64,000 nt of DNA from Nostoc piscinale CENA21 (GTDB lineage: Bacteria > Cyanobacteriota > Cyanobacteriia > Cyanobacteriales > Nostocaceae), in contig NZ_CP012036.1 of the NCBI RefSeq assembly GCF_001298445.1, positions 1,367,263-1,431,262 of the forward strand, written 5' to 3'. The notes beneath the pieces are model-generated. The model was not told where the DNA came from, searched no databases, and saw nothing but the letters and a program-made list of their open reading frames with translations. The position numbers and the translations under genes are program-made. Positions 1-9,646 of the stretch are shown here, piece after piece (within the stretch, counting starts at the first letter, position 1; every line of letters begins with the position of its first letter).

Positions 1-594
1 GTTGCAGACTTTACTATCTTTGTAAGCTTTAACGGGTTCAAATTTCTTACCGTCAATCATCGAAATCGGTGCTTTAAAGCCTGCGGCAAAGCCTTCTAAA
101 TCACCCAAGTCTGGACGTGGTGGAATCTTACCACCTAGTTCGTCTGGATTGTGGGTAACAGTTCCCAAAATTACCATTCGCTTATCCGCAGCTGGAGATT
201 TTTTCATATCCTCCAGCAAAAGTTTGCACAGCAGAAAATGACCAAGGTGATTAGTGGTCATGGTTAATTCGTAGCCTTCGGGGCTGCGTAATGGCTCTTT
301 GATTAATGGCATATAAATTGCCGCGTTCGCCACTACGGCATCTAAATATTTGCCACTCACTCTAAAGTTATTGACAAACTGGCGCACACTATCCAAAGAA
401 CCCAGGTCAATGTGCATGATGGTATAGCTGTCCTTGGGTATGCCTACTTCTTGAGCAGCTTTTTCAGCCTTTGCCAAATCTCGGCAGGCCATGACAACGT
501 GCCATCCTCTGCGAGCAAATGCTTTTGCAGCGTACAAACCCACCCCAGAGGACGCACCTGTGATTACAACGGTTGACTTCTGATCCTGTGCCAT
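1..594 (-). CDS. por: Light-dependent protochlorophyllide reductase, 3' end cut off
   Basis: This enzyme reduces protochlorophyllide to chlorophyllide with NADPH and light, late in chlorophyll synthesis. The ATG at 594 opens MAQDQKSTVVITGASSGVGL, a short-chain dehydrogenase Rossmann motif (TGASSGVG). The NAA motif follows (VVANAAIY), and the catalytic Tyr-x-x-x-Lys is seen in VKAYKDSKVCN just before the window edge. About 198 residues are visible of a family length near 325, so the C-terminal substrate lid lies outside. The start is supported by the family N-terminus. No neighbour on the same strand lies close upstream, so it is probably transcribed alone. Confidence 0.95.
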   Translation of the reverse strand, partial: MAQDQKSTVVITGASSGVGLYAAKAFARRGWHVVMACRDLAKAEKAAQEVGIPKDSYTIMHIDLGSLDSVRQFVNNFRVSGKYLDAVVANAAIYMPLIKEPLRSPEGYELTMTTNHLGHFLLCKLLLEDMKKSPAADKRMVILGTVTHNPDELGGKIPPRPDLGDLEGFAAGFKAPISMIDGKKFEPVKAYKDSKVCN

Positions 595-1057
595 TGCTAT
601 TTAGACTCTGTTATCGCCTTTTACTATCTTCTGGATTTTACATCACTGGGTTATACAGATTATCTATCAATTTTTGCTTAATACTTGTTAACAATTGCAG
701 AATTCAGGAGTCATAATTCAGGAGTCAGAATCAACACCTCGACTAAATTCGGTGCTGATACCGTTTCACTTTAAGTCTGATACAAATAGATCGCAGGGTA
801 ACAGAGGGCATAGTGCAAGGGAAAAGAATAAAAAACCCATGAATTTGGATCATTTTTTTCGTTAAATAGTATGAATCAGTGATGAAAAAAGACCATCACT
901 GACTTTATATGTAGCAATCCTAAATGATTTATAAACCTATCTCCCTTGTCTGCCTTGTCTCGTATCTTCTTATATCAAATAGAACTGCTAGAAATAACCT
1001 CTAATAAAAAAATAATGGTGGGCATAACCCACCAAAAATCTCTATTTAATTTTTATT
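595..1057. other. Intergenic stretch between por and the YbjN-like gene
   Basis: There is no credible gene. It holds short direct repeats of the CAGGAGTCA type near 705-735 and a perfect hairpin at 874-905 (CAGTGATG against CATCACTG) without a clear T-run. It also holds the terminator listed separately. The por promoter should lie in the first 150 bases, but I cannot place boxes. Confidence 0.5.
1006..1033 (-). terminator. Rho-independent terminator of the YbjN-like gene
   Basis: Read on the minus strand, a GGTGGG/CCCACC stem with a five-base loop (1017-1033) is followed by ATTA and a run of seven T (1006-1012). It sits 25 bases past the stop of the gene at 1058-1501. Confidence 0.8.
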
Positions 1058-1501
1058 TTATAATAAACATTCTCTAGTTTGATGATGATTGATAAACATT
1101 TCCATGTCATATTCAATATTGTCTAAGACAATTGAAAAATTAGTTCTATCATATTCACCCTCACAAAAGGTTTCCATATATAAATTACTGCCTGAATTAT
1201 CAATATATGCTTTCATAAACATAAATAATAAATTCAGTTCATTTACGTATTCTAAAAGATTATGTCTATATACATTCAGATTACAAGAATAAAGAATTCT
1301 AATTAATACGCCTCGATTTGGTACATTTTTAACTATTAAACCATGCTTTCTTGGGTGACGACATAACAGTAATTCATCTTCTTCATCAACATGATAGCCA
1401 TTGAATTCTAAATGATTGCGATATCTCACCAAAGGGTGAGCTAAATAATCACCGATGTTAATTTCTGACATGGGTATAAACCTCACAATGTGCTTAACCA
1501 A
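1058..1501 (-). CDS. YbjN-like domain protein
   Basis: A 147-residue soluble protein (137 if it starts at the internal Met of MSEINIGDYLAHPL, which fits as well). The middle part, with LLEYVNELNLLFMFMKAYID followed by an acidic strand pattern and FSIVLDNIEYDME, resembles the YbjN / type III chaperone-like fold found in many cyanobacterial orphan proteins. No catalytic motif, signal peptide or membrane segment is seen. It is a single gene with its own terminator and no partner. The family match is by pattern only, and the function is unknown. Confidence 0.55.
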   Translation of the reverse strand: MVKHIVRFIPMSEINIGDYLAHPLVRYRNHLEFNGYHVDEEDELLLCRHPRKHGLIVKNVPNRGVLIRILYSCNLNVYRHNLLEYVNELNLLFMFMKAYIDNSGSNLYMETFCEGEYDRTNFSIVLDNIEYDMEMFINHHQTRECLL

Positions 1502-1917
1502 TGATGTTGGTTAAAGTTAGTATTCCCACTTAGAGATAATTTATTAACTCTATCTTGAGATATATAAAAATCTGGTTTGATGCCTGAATCTACTTGTGTA
1601 GATAGGAGTGGGGAGTAGGGAGTAGGAAAGAAAGCCTATCTTAGTGTGATGAACAGAAGCTAGAGTGAGAAAGTGATTAACCTCGCTTATACAGGACGCT
1701 GCTACAATCCGTCTAATTTTAAATAAGCAGTATGCTCAAAGTCAGAGCATACTGCCATAACAGAAGGTTAAGAATTCAAAATCCAGACTTGATCAGAGTT
1801 GGAGAATCAGTACTATGAAAATTTCTATCTAGTAGAGTGCTGATTCATGAATGATTCTGAATTTTGATTATAACCATTACCTTCTGTGGTCAGAATCGCA
1901 CCCGAAATCACCAATTT
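1502..1917. other. Intergenic stretch with one hairpin
   Basis: No gene is seen. A perfect 10-bp inverted repeat (CAGTATGCTC at 1728-1737, GAGCATACTG at 1745-1754) lies about 165 bases past the VCBS gene stop. On the minus strand it is followed by an A/T-rich segment, so it may end that transcript. A short GTAGGGAGTAGG-type repeat lies near 1610. Confidence 0.45.
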
Positions 1918-3172
1918 TTAGCCGGTATACCAAGCAGCACCAAGTCTATCTTTAGTAGCGACAGTAGATTCTGTAGCTTGTGTGCCATTCATTGTCCAAA
2001 TCTTGTCTGCACCGGAAGCTTGATCACGCCAGTAGACATCTGTTTTACCATCGCCATTGAAATCGCCAAAGGATGGTGTCAAGGATGGGCTGTTGCTGGG
2101 GAGGAAGGCTTCAGATTTAACTGATGTACCATTCATTAACCAAGCGGTGTTTTCACCAGTTTTTTGATTGTGCCAGAAGATATCGGTTTTGCCGTCGCCG
2201 TCAAAATCACCAATGTTAGCTTGCCAAGAAGAATCAAGGGTCTTAGCTGCGGCTTCGGTAACGACGATACCGTTCATCGTCCAAATTTTGTTTTGACCAC
2301 TGGAACTGTTACGCCACAGAATATCAGTCTTTAAGTCGCCGTTGAAATCACCCAGGATGGGAGTTAAAGCTGAAGATTGAGATTGCAGGTTAAACTTACT
2401 GACTTGTGCGCCATTCAGGAACCAAGCACTGTTAGCGCCAGTATTGGCATTGCGCCAGAAGATATCACTTCTACCGTTACCGTCAAAATCAACAACAGTT
2501 GGAGTTAAACCAGCTGCTGTGGTTTCTAGAACATTGGCACTAGAAACTTTTGTGCCATCCATTGTCCAAAGGGCATTTTGGCCAGTTTGAGCATTATTCC
2601 AGAAGATATCGGTTTTACGATCGCCATTGAAATCACCAATTAAAGGATTCCAGTTAGCATCGACTTTCTCTAAAGCGGCAGTACTAGCCACTTTTAGTAC
2701 CATCTATGAGGGCAACTCTATTTTCACCTGTTTGCTTATTCCGCAACAGAAAGTCGGTTTTGCCATCATTATTAAAATCAGCAATTCTGTAAGTCCAAGC
2801 GTTGATATCAAACTTACCCATAGAACCTTGGGAGAGAATTTGTCCACCATCCATGAGGCGAATCACAATCTCACCTGTTTGAGCATTAACCCAGAGTTTA
2901 TCGACTTTACCATCACCGTTAAAATCAGGTGCGATCGCGGCACTCTTTAAGTAAGGGTTGGGGTTAGGATTGGCACTGGCTGTTACTTTTGATGTTGTAC
3001 TTTGCTGGGTTGATAAAGAGCTTGTTTCTAATATTGAAGCTGAACTACTACCTAAAAAAGTTTTGCCAATTCCTTGAGTATTGTCGAGAACGTCTAACAA
3101 TTCACTGGATTTTTTCAAAGAGTCAGAAAATGCTGTTACTTGTAATGCTGATGATTTTGAAGTTGAAGACAT
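1918..3172 (-). pseudogene. VCBS/FG-GAP repeat protein, reading frame interrupted
   Basis: Seven repeats of the form DFNGDGKTDIFWRN..TG.N..W.MNG are visible, the calcium-binding, beta-propeller-like VCBS/FG-GAP type of extracellular proteins. The first two lie in the frame opening at 3172 and the last five in another frame ending at 1918. The frames part at 2692-2695, where four T (AAAA in the gene) stand where three would give DGTKVASTAALEKV. With that base removed the protein is 417 residues. The first 75 residues are Ser/Thr-rich with no Sec signal, so export by a leaderless route is possible but unproven. It could be a real frameshift, a sequence error, or slippage on the A-run. Confidence 0.75.
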
Positions 3173-3664
3173 AGTGCGTTCTGATCACTGGTTGTCCTCA
3201 AAGTTTTAACTTAAAGCTCTTAGTCATTTCTGTAATTTAATAACAGTTATTGTCTTTTTCTGGTTTTATAACTAAACATTTTACTAATTAAAATATCAAG
3301 GTTTCTATACAAGTTCTCTTGTATAAATCATTTGATTTATTTTTGCAAGTCCTAGATAATCAATCATGCAATTTGTCAGCGTATTTTATTTATGTCAAGC
3401 TTTAAATATATAAAATAAGTTTGTCATCTATTTATCAGCAGATAAAACTTAAAATGACCAAACAATACAAACATGAAATGCTCAAAAAGTTCTGAGTACA
3501 ATATCTCAAGCATGCGAAAAGATTGGTTAAAGTAACTGCAACCAGGAATTATTGAGAGGTAAGTTAGGAACAGTATGAAGATTGCTGAGTACTTGTTTTT
3601 GACTCAACCTTCAGTAGTAGATAAGGTAAAATAACACAGTATTTAACTGACAAATTGAAAAACT
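3173..3664. other. Divergent promoter region, no gene seen
   Basis: This A/T-rich gap of about 490 bases separates the divergent VCBS gene and pepP and must carry both promoters. I see no confident -35/-10 pair, RNA gene or repeat. Confidence 0.4.
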
Positions 3665-4982
3665 ATGCAATTAGAATATCGGCAGCGTCGGGAGCAATTA
3701 ATGGCAAAAATTGGCAATGGCACGGCGATTTTTCGCAGTGCGCCAATGGCAGTAATGCACAACGATGTCGAATATGCTTATCGTCAAGATAGTGATTTTT
3801 TCTACTTAACAGGCTTTAATGAAGCGCAAGCCGTGGCGGTGTTAGCACCAAATCATCCCGAACATCGCTTTGTGTTATTTGTCCAGCCAAAAGACCGAGA
3901 AAAAGAAGTTTGGTCTGGTTATCGCTGTGGTGTGGATGCAGCCAAAGAAATTTATGGTGCTGATGCAGCTTATCCCATCAATGAATTAGATGAGAAATTG
4001 CCTCAATATCTCGAAAAATCTGATCGCATTTATTATCACTTGGGTCGCGATCGCCAATTTAATGAAAAAAATTTTAGAACATTATCAAAGTTTACTGCGG
4101 ACTTATCCCAAACGAGGTACAGGGCCAATTGCCATTGAAGATACCTGTACAGTGCTTCATAGTATGCGCCTAATTAAAACAGAATCCGAATTAGAAATGA
4201 TGCGCCAAGCAGCTGCGATCGCAATTGAAGCACATAATCAAGCAATGGCAATTACCAAACCCGGACGTTATGAATACGAAATCCAAGCTGAAATCGAATG
4301 GCTGTTTCGCCACCGGGGTGCAATGGGGCCTGCTTATCCTTCGATTGTGGCTTCAGGGGTGAATGCTTGCGTCCTCCACTACATTGAAAATAATCGTCAG
4401 ATGCAGTATGGCGAACTGCTATTAATTGATGCTGGCTGTGCCTACAATTATTACAACTCTGATATTACCCGGACATTTCCGGTGGGTGGTAAGTTTACGC
4501 CAGAACAAAAGACATTATATGAGATTGTACTAGAAGCGCAAAAACAAGCGATCGCTCAAGTCCAACCAGGTAACACCTTTAAAGCAGTTCACGATACGGC
4601 TGTGCGCGTCCTCACCGCAGGCTTAATTGACCTTGGCATTCTCCAAGGCGAAATTGACAAAATTATCGAAGAAGAAAAATACAAACCATATTATATGCAC
4701 CGTACCAGCCATTGGTTAGGCTTGGATGTGCATGATGTTGGCGTTTACCAACATGGTGACGACCAACCGCAGATTTTACAACCCGGTCAAGTCCTCACAG
4801 TCGAACCGGGACTGTACATCGTCCCAGATACAAAACTAGCCGAAGACCAACCACAAACCCACCCACGTTGGATTGGCATTGGCATTCGCATCGAAGATGA
4901 TGTACTGGTCACAGCTACAGGCCATGAAGTATTAACTGCCGGAGTTCCCAAAGAAATAGAAGAGGTAGAACGAGTTGGTTAA
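3665..4982 (+). pseudogene. pepP: Xaa-Pro aminopeptidase (aminopeptidase P), reading frame interrupted
   Basis: A metallopeptidase that removes an N-terminal residue ahead of proline. The N-terminal AMP_N domain (FRSAPMAVMHNDVEYAYRQDSDFFYLTGF) is in the frame from 3665. The pita-bread catalytic domain with metal ligands (LLIDAGCAYNYYNSDITRTFPV, HWLGLDVHD, VEPGLYI, IRIEDD) is in a second frame to 4982. They part at the A-run 4065-4071. Seven A are present, and six would read FNEKILEHYQSLLRTYP and give 438 residues, the normal family length. Nothing else is damaged, so the gene looks functional apart from this one base. A sequence error is the simplest explanation, with slippage as an alternative. 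Confidence 0.85.
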
Positions 4983-4984
4983 AG

Positions 4985-5060
4985 AAGGCAGAATGAAGTT
5001 CGCGAAAGCGTTGCTATCAGGCTAGACAGGAGGAAATAACCATAAATTCTGCCTTTTTTG
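4985..5060 (+). terminator. Probable terminator of pepP
   Basis: GGCAGAAT at 4987-4994 pairs with ATTCTGCC at 5046-5053, followed by six T. The 51-base loop is long, so this is a less typical intrinsic terminator. Confidence 0.5.
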
Positions 5061-5214
5061 TCCAGAATTTGCCCTTAAACCCCTACACCCTTATACCCCC
5101 ACTCCTACCTCCACACTTAAGATTTTCTAGGTAAGTTCAGCAGTTACACGGAAGCCATAAAAAATCAGATCAGTTATTCAGTGGATGATAGTCAGTACAT
5201 CTAGCTAGAAAACT

Positions 5215-8200
5215 ATGGTCAGTAATAGTTCTGTGCAGGCCGACAAAACCCAACGGTTAGTAATGCGCCTGCCACGTACCTTGAGTTATCTAGAAACTTG
5301 GGGCTTTGGGCTGACGGGTCATGTGGGATGGATTGGCACTGCACCGATTATCCATGCAGCACTGGGATCTAAAGCTATTTTTGTGTGGTTGTTTGGAACG
5401 ATCGTTTCTTGTATTTTGAACTTACAAATCCAAAGTTTAGGTAAACATTGGCTGGATGTAACCGGAGGAACACCTAATTATACGGCTCGGCTACTCAAGA
5501 ACTATCCTCATTTGGGTCTCTATGTTGCTTTGGCATATTACTTTAGTTGGGCAGCTGCACCAGCATTATACGCGATTATCCTCACAGACTTAGTTAAAGT
5601 TAATTTTCAGCCTTTAGGCATTTCCTGTCCAGAAACTTTCTTAAAAATTACCTTCACAGCAATTCCCTTTATTGTCGCCTTTAGTGGGACTCGTGCTGTC
5701 GCACTACTGCACTTATTTTTTGTGATTCCGGCAATTTCATTAGTACTTTTGTTTTGTACTCAAGGTATATTTTGGTTAGTTTTATCCCAGGGGATTAATT
5801 TATTTCCACCCAGTACAAATAGCATAACTTTTGCCGAATGGGCAAAGTGGTTTTTCCTGGCTAGTTATTCAGTTTATGCTTGTGAAACCACATCTGCTTT
5901 TGTTGCCGATAGCCGTTCTCCGCAAAAAACTTTGAAGTTTTTAACCACAGCAGCTTGGCTAATTCCCCCTGTTTTTCTTGGTGGTTCGTGGGTATTAATG
6001 TGTACCGTTACCCATACTAATCTTGGTGAAGATACATTCTTGAATTTATTAGCTGCATCACAACCTTTTTGGGGTTCATTTGCCCCTTTTTTAGTCACAC
6101 TATTAATTGCTTTTTCTTGTCTGCTAAGTTGTGCTACAGCCGTTACTAATTCTCCTCGGATTCTCTACCAATTAGCCTTGGATGGTCAGTTGTCGCCTGT
6201 GTTCACTGGAGTTTCCCGCGAAGGCATTTTGGGGCCAGCTATTTTTATTACTTTTTTACTCAGTTTGCTTTGTTTGAATTTAGGCAGTGTATCTCAACTG
6301 GTGACAGTGGCAGGTACGTGTTATTTGTTAGCAATTATGGGGTTACATTTTGGCTTGTGGTTATGTCGCAATCAAGCAGAAGTTTTGTGGCCTTGGTGGT
6401 CGTTGGGTTTTTTTTTGGTAGAAGCAGTAGTTTTAGTAGTTGGTGGGTTAGCTTGGAGTTGGCAAGATTTATTAGCTGGAATGATTATCCCTCTGGTGCT
6501 GATGATGGGAGATACAGGTTTGCGTAACTGTAATTTTGCACCATTTCATCCCCAATGGTGGACAGAACGTTACACAGAAAAATTCACTAGTAATAACTCA
6601 GATTTTGTTGTACTTCAGATAATTGTTTTAGTATCGCTGATTTGTGCTTCCGCTATTGGCAGTTGGATTTTGCGTGATTTATTAGGTGAATTTCATGACA
6701 ACTCAGGCAATTCGTTACTGGCAATTGTGTTGGTTATGCTTTCGTTTGTGGGGGTAGCGATCGCCTGCTGGACTACCCTACCACAAATTGCAGCCATTGA
6801 TCAGGCACGGCAACAAGCCAAAAATCTCTTTATTACCACCCTCAATACTGTTCCCGATGTTGTTTTAGTTTTGGATGAGCAAGGTACAATTCTCCAGACT
6901 AATTTAGCAGCTGAAGAATTATTTCAAATTAGTACCCAGCAATTAATCGGACAGAGTTTAAATCTTTTCCTAATCAACCATCATGGTAAACCAGAACAAT
7001 GGTCTATGCGGAGTGAACAAACTCTCACCACCAAGCATGGTTCATACATTGTAGAATCTACTGTTTCCCAGCCTTCTAACTTGTCATTACGACAATATGT
7101 TGTCATTCTGCGTGATATTACTCAACGCAAACTAGCCGAAGAAGAACTCAAACAATACCGTTGTCAACTGGAACAGTTAGTCGCAGAACGTACCATTGAA
7201 CTGATGAGACTAAATCAACAGCTGCAACAAGATATTCTCGAACGACAACGAGCCCAAGAACTATTGCTGCACAACAGTTTACATGATGCCCTCACCGGAT
7301 TACCCAACCAATCTTTATTTATGGAGCGAGTTAAACTGGCTCTAGAACGCAGCAAACAACAAAGAGATTATGTATTTGCTGTACTATTCTTAGATTTAGA
7401 CCGCTTTAAGGTAATTAATGATAGTTTAGGACATTTACTCGGCAATCAACTGTTAATTGCCATTTCCCATCGACTCCAGTCAATTTTACGCGCAGGCGAT
7501 ATGGTGGCGCGGTTTGGTGGTGATGAGTTCACAATTTTACTGGAAGAAATCGATGGGATCAACGGTGCAATCCAAGTCGCCGAACGCATTCAAAATTTAC
7601 TCGCTTTACCTTTTCAATTAAATGAACATAAAGTATTTACTAACGCAAGTATGGGAATTGCTTTAAGTACAAATAATTATGAGCAAGCTGCACATATTCT
7701 GCGGGATGCTGATGTAGCAATGTATTCAGCGAAATCTAATGGTAAAGCACGTTATGAAATTTTTCATCCCACCATGCACGAAACTGCATCTCTGCTATTA
7801 CAGTTAGAAACTGCGATGCGTCATGCACTGATTCAGCAAGAAGAATTTCGCCTGCACTATCAGCCGATTGTTTCTCTAGTTACAGGTAAAATTATTGGTT
7901 TTGAAGCCTTAATTAGATGGCATCATCCCGAAAGAGGTATTATTTCTCCAGAAGAATTTATTCCCTTAGCAGAAGAAACCGGAATGATTGCTTCTATCGG
8001 TCAATGGGTGCTTTATGAAGCTTGTCGCCAATTGCAAGTATGGCATCAACAATTTCCTGCTTGTTTACCCTTGACAATTAGCGTCAATTTTTCTGGTAAA
8101 CAAGTTATGCAGCCGGATATTGTCAAACAAGTGCAACAAGTTCTGCACAATACAGGTTTAGAACCCAGTAGTTTGAAGTTGGAAATTACCGAAAGCTTAC

Positions 8201-8595
8201 TGATGGATAACTTTGAATTAGCCAACGCTATGCTTTCGCAATTAACTACCTTGAATATCGAGTTACACATGGATGATTTCGGCACAGGTTATTCATCCTT
8301 AAGTTATTTGCACCGCTTACCACTGAGAACGATTAAAATCGACCGCTCTTTTATTAGTAATATTGGTAGTCGAGGGGAAAATTTAGAAATTGTGCGAGCC
8401 ATCATTACATTAGCTCACAGTTTAAATATGTCAGTCACTGCCGAAGGCATTGAAACAGTAGAACAATTAGCCCAACTCAAAGCCTTACAATGCGACCAAG
8501 GACAAGGATATTTCTTTTTTCCAGCCTTGGAAGGTTCTGTAGTAGAAGTACTGCTGGGCAGTAATTTATCGGAGAGGAATTTTTTTGAGGTATAA
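5215..8595 (+). CDS. Amino-acid permease-like membrane protein fused to PAS-GGDEF-EAL
   Basis: A 1126-residue fusion. Residues 20-530 hold about 12-14 hydrophobic segments with an APC-superfamily (amino acid permease) pattern near the start (WGFGLTGHVGWIGTAP). A PAS domain (about 535-640), a coiled coil (640-690), a GGDEF domain (about 690-855) and an EAL domain (about 865-1115) follow. The GGDEF site is intact (RFGGDEF), as are the EAL-site residues (FEALIRWH, SVNFSGKQ, LEITES, DDFGTGYSS, KIDRSF, EGIET, DQGQGYFF). It could thus make and break cyclic di-GMP at the membrane. I infer that the permease part is a sensor or a sensing transporter. It stands alone between pepP and a methyltransferase gene. 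Confidence 0.85.
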   Translation: MVSNSSVQADKTQRLVMRLPRTLSYLETWGFGLTGHVGWIGTAPIIHAALGSKAIFVWLFGTIVSCILNLQIQSLGKHWLDVTGGTPNYTARLLKNYPHLGLYVALAYYFSWAAAPALYAIILTDLVKVNFQPLGISCPETFLKITFTAIPFIVAFSGTRAVALLHLFFVIPAISLVLLFCTQGIFWLVLSQGINLFPPSTNSITFAEWAKWFFLASYSVYACETTSAFVADSRSPQKTLKFLTTAAWLIPPVFLGGSWVLMCTVTHTNLGEDTFLNLLAASQPFWGSFAPFLVTLLIAFSCLLSCATAVTNSPRILYQLALDGQLSPVFTGVSREGILGPAIFITFLLSLLCLNLGSVSQLVTVAGTCYLLAIMGLHFGLWLCRNQAEVLWPWWSLGFFLVEAVVLVVGGLAWSWQDLLAGMIIPLVLMMGDTGLRNCNFAPFHPQWWTERYTEKFTSNNSDFVVLQIIVLVSLICASAIGSWILRDLLGEFHDNSGNSLLAIVLVMLSFVGVAIACWTTLPQIAAIDQARQQAKNLFITTLNTVPDVVLVLDEQGTILQTNLAAEELFQISTQQLIGQSLNLFLINHHGKPEQWSMRSEQTLTTKHGSYIVESTVSQPSNLSLRQYVVILRDITQRKLAEEELKQYRCQLEQLVAERTIELMRLNQQLQQDILERQRAQELLLHNSLHDALTGLPNQSLFMERVKLALERSKQQRDYVFAVLFLDLDRFKVINDSLGHLLGNQLLIAISHRLQSILRAGDMVARFGGDEFTILLEEIDGINGAIQVAERIQNLLALPFQLNEHKVFTNASMGIALSTNNYEQAAHILRDADVAMYSAKSNGKARYEIFHPTMHETASLLLQLETAMRHALIQQEEFRLHYQPIVSLVTGKIIGFEALIRWHHPERGIISPEEFIPLAEETGMIASIGQWVLYEACRQLQVWHQQFPACLPLTISVNFSGKQVMQPDIVKQVQQVLHNTGLEPSSLKLEITESLLMDNFELANAMLSQLTTLNIELHMDDFGTGYSSLSYLHRLPLRTIKIDRSFISNIGSRGENLEIVRAIITLAHSLNMSVTAEGIETVEQLAQLKALQCDQGQGYFFFPALEGSVVEVLLGSNLSERNFFEV

Positions 8596-8740
8596 GATCA
8601 TAAGTAGAAAGTCGCTAAAAAAGTTAGGGTAAGAGCGTTTAAAGAAATATGAGGAAGTTTAGCTATCCTGGAAATTTTCCATAGCTTGGAATGGTGAATT
8701 ATGTAAAATGCACAAAGTAAAAGATATGGAGAGATAGAAA

Positions 8741-9481
8741 ATGGCATTAACTGGGGTCAGGATTGTGTTGGTAGAACCAGCTGGCCCAATTAATGTGGGT
8801 GCGATCGCTCGTGTGATGAAAAATTTTGGTTTGCATAACCTCATATTAGTTAACCCCCAATGTGACCCGCGATCGCCAGAAGCGATGAAAATGGCTGTCC
8901 ACGCCAAAGATATTTTAGAATCTGCGGTGGTAATACCAACTTTACCAGAGGCTTTGCAAGGATGCGTCAGAGCGATCGCGACTACTGCGCGTGTGCGTGA
9001 TTGGGGAACACCGTTAGAAACACCCAGCAGCGCCTTACCTTGGTTACTCGAAGAACCAGACAAACCCTCAGCGTTGATTTTTGGCAGAGAAGACCGAGGA
9101 TTAAGTAATGAAGAATTAAATTATGCCCAGCGATTTATTCGCATTCCTACCAGTGAGGTTTATCCCTCATTAAATTTAGCTACGGCTGTCGGGATTTGTT
9201 GTTATGAACTGGCGCAACAAGTGGAAATTGCCCAACCCCAGATCAGTCAACAAACAGAATTAGCACCTTTTGAACTGGTAGAGGCTTACTACCAACAATT
9301 AGAATCGCTACTGTTAGATATTGGTTATCTCTATCCCCATACAGCCGCGAGTCGGATGGAGAAATTTCGCCAACTATATAATCGCGCCCGACTGACAACT
9401 AATGAAGTGGCGATGTTGCGGGGAATTTTTCGGCAAGTAGAGTGGGTGCTAAACAATCGTAATGATGATGAAAACTTATGA
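8741..9481 (+). CDS. trmJ: SPOUT-family RNA 2'-O-methyltransferase, TrmJ type
   Basis: A 246-residue SPOUT methyltransferase that transfers a methyl group from S-adenosylmethionine to a ribose in RNA. The family signatures are all present: motif 1 VEPAGPINVGAIARVMKNFG near the N-terminus, motif 2 FGREDRGLSNEEL at about residue 110, and motif 3 IPTSEVYPSLNLATAVGICCYEL at about 145. The C-terminal helical extension matches TrmJ (tRNA position 32), but other TrmH-like targets cannot be excluded. The ATG follows GGAGAGAT. It is read in the same direction as the next gene, 165 bases away. Confidence 0.85.
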   Translation: MALTGVRIVLVEPAGPINVGAIARVMKNFGLHNLILVNPQCDPRSPEAMKMAVHAKDILESAVVIPTLPEALQGCVRAIATTARVRDWGTPLETPSSALPWLLEEPDKPSALIFGREDRGLSNEELNYAQRFIRIPTSEVYPSLNLATAVGICCYELAQQVEIAQPQISQQTELAPFELVEAYYQQLESLLLDIGYLYPHTAASRMEKFRQLYNRARLTTNEVAMLRGIFRQVEWVLNNRNDDENL

Positions 9482-9646
9482 TGTATCGATTAATATATAC
9501 GGAATCTCCCTCAAAATAGATAATATGGCTTAAACTAAACACACTACTGAGTAGTCAAAGTTGATTTCAGCATTAAGCTGTATGAACAGTCAGTTTTAGG
9601 CCGGGAGTCTGCAAGAAAAAATTCGAGTGAGTCACAAGGAGTAGCA

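Noticed and set aside
2684..2703. Programmed frameshift in the VCBS gene
   Set aside because: The site has only four A and no clear slippery heptamer or downstream structure, and similar breaks recur in unrelated genes.
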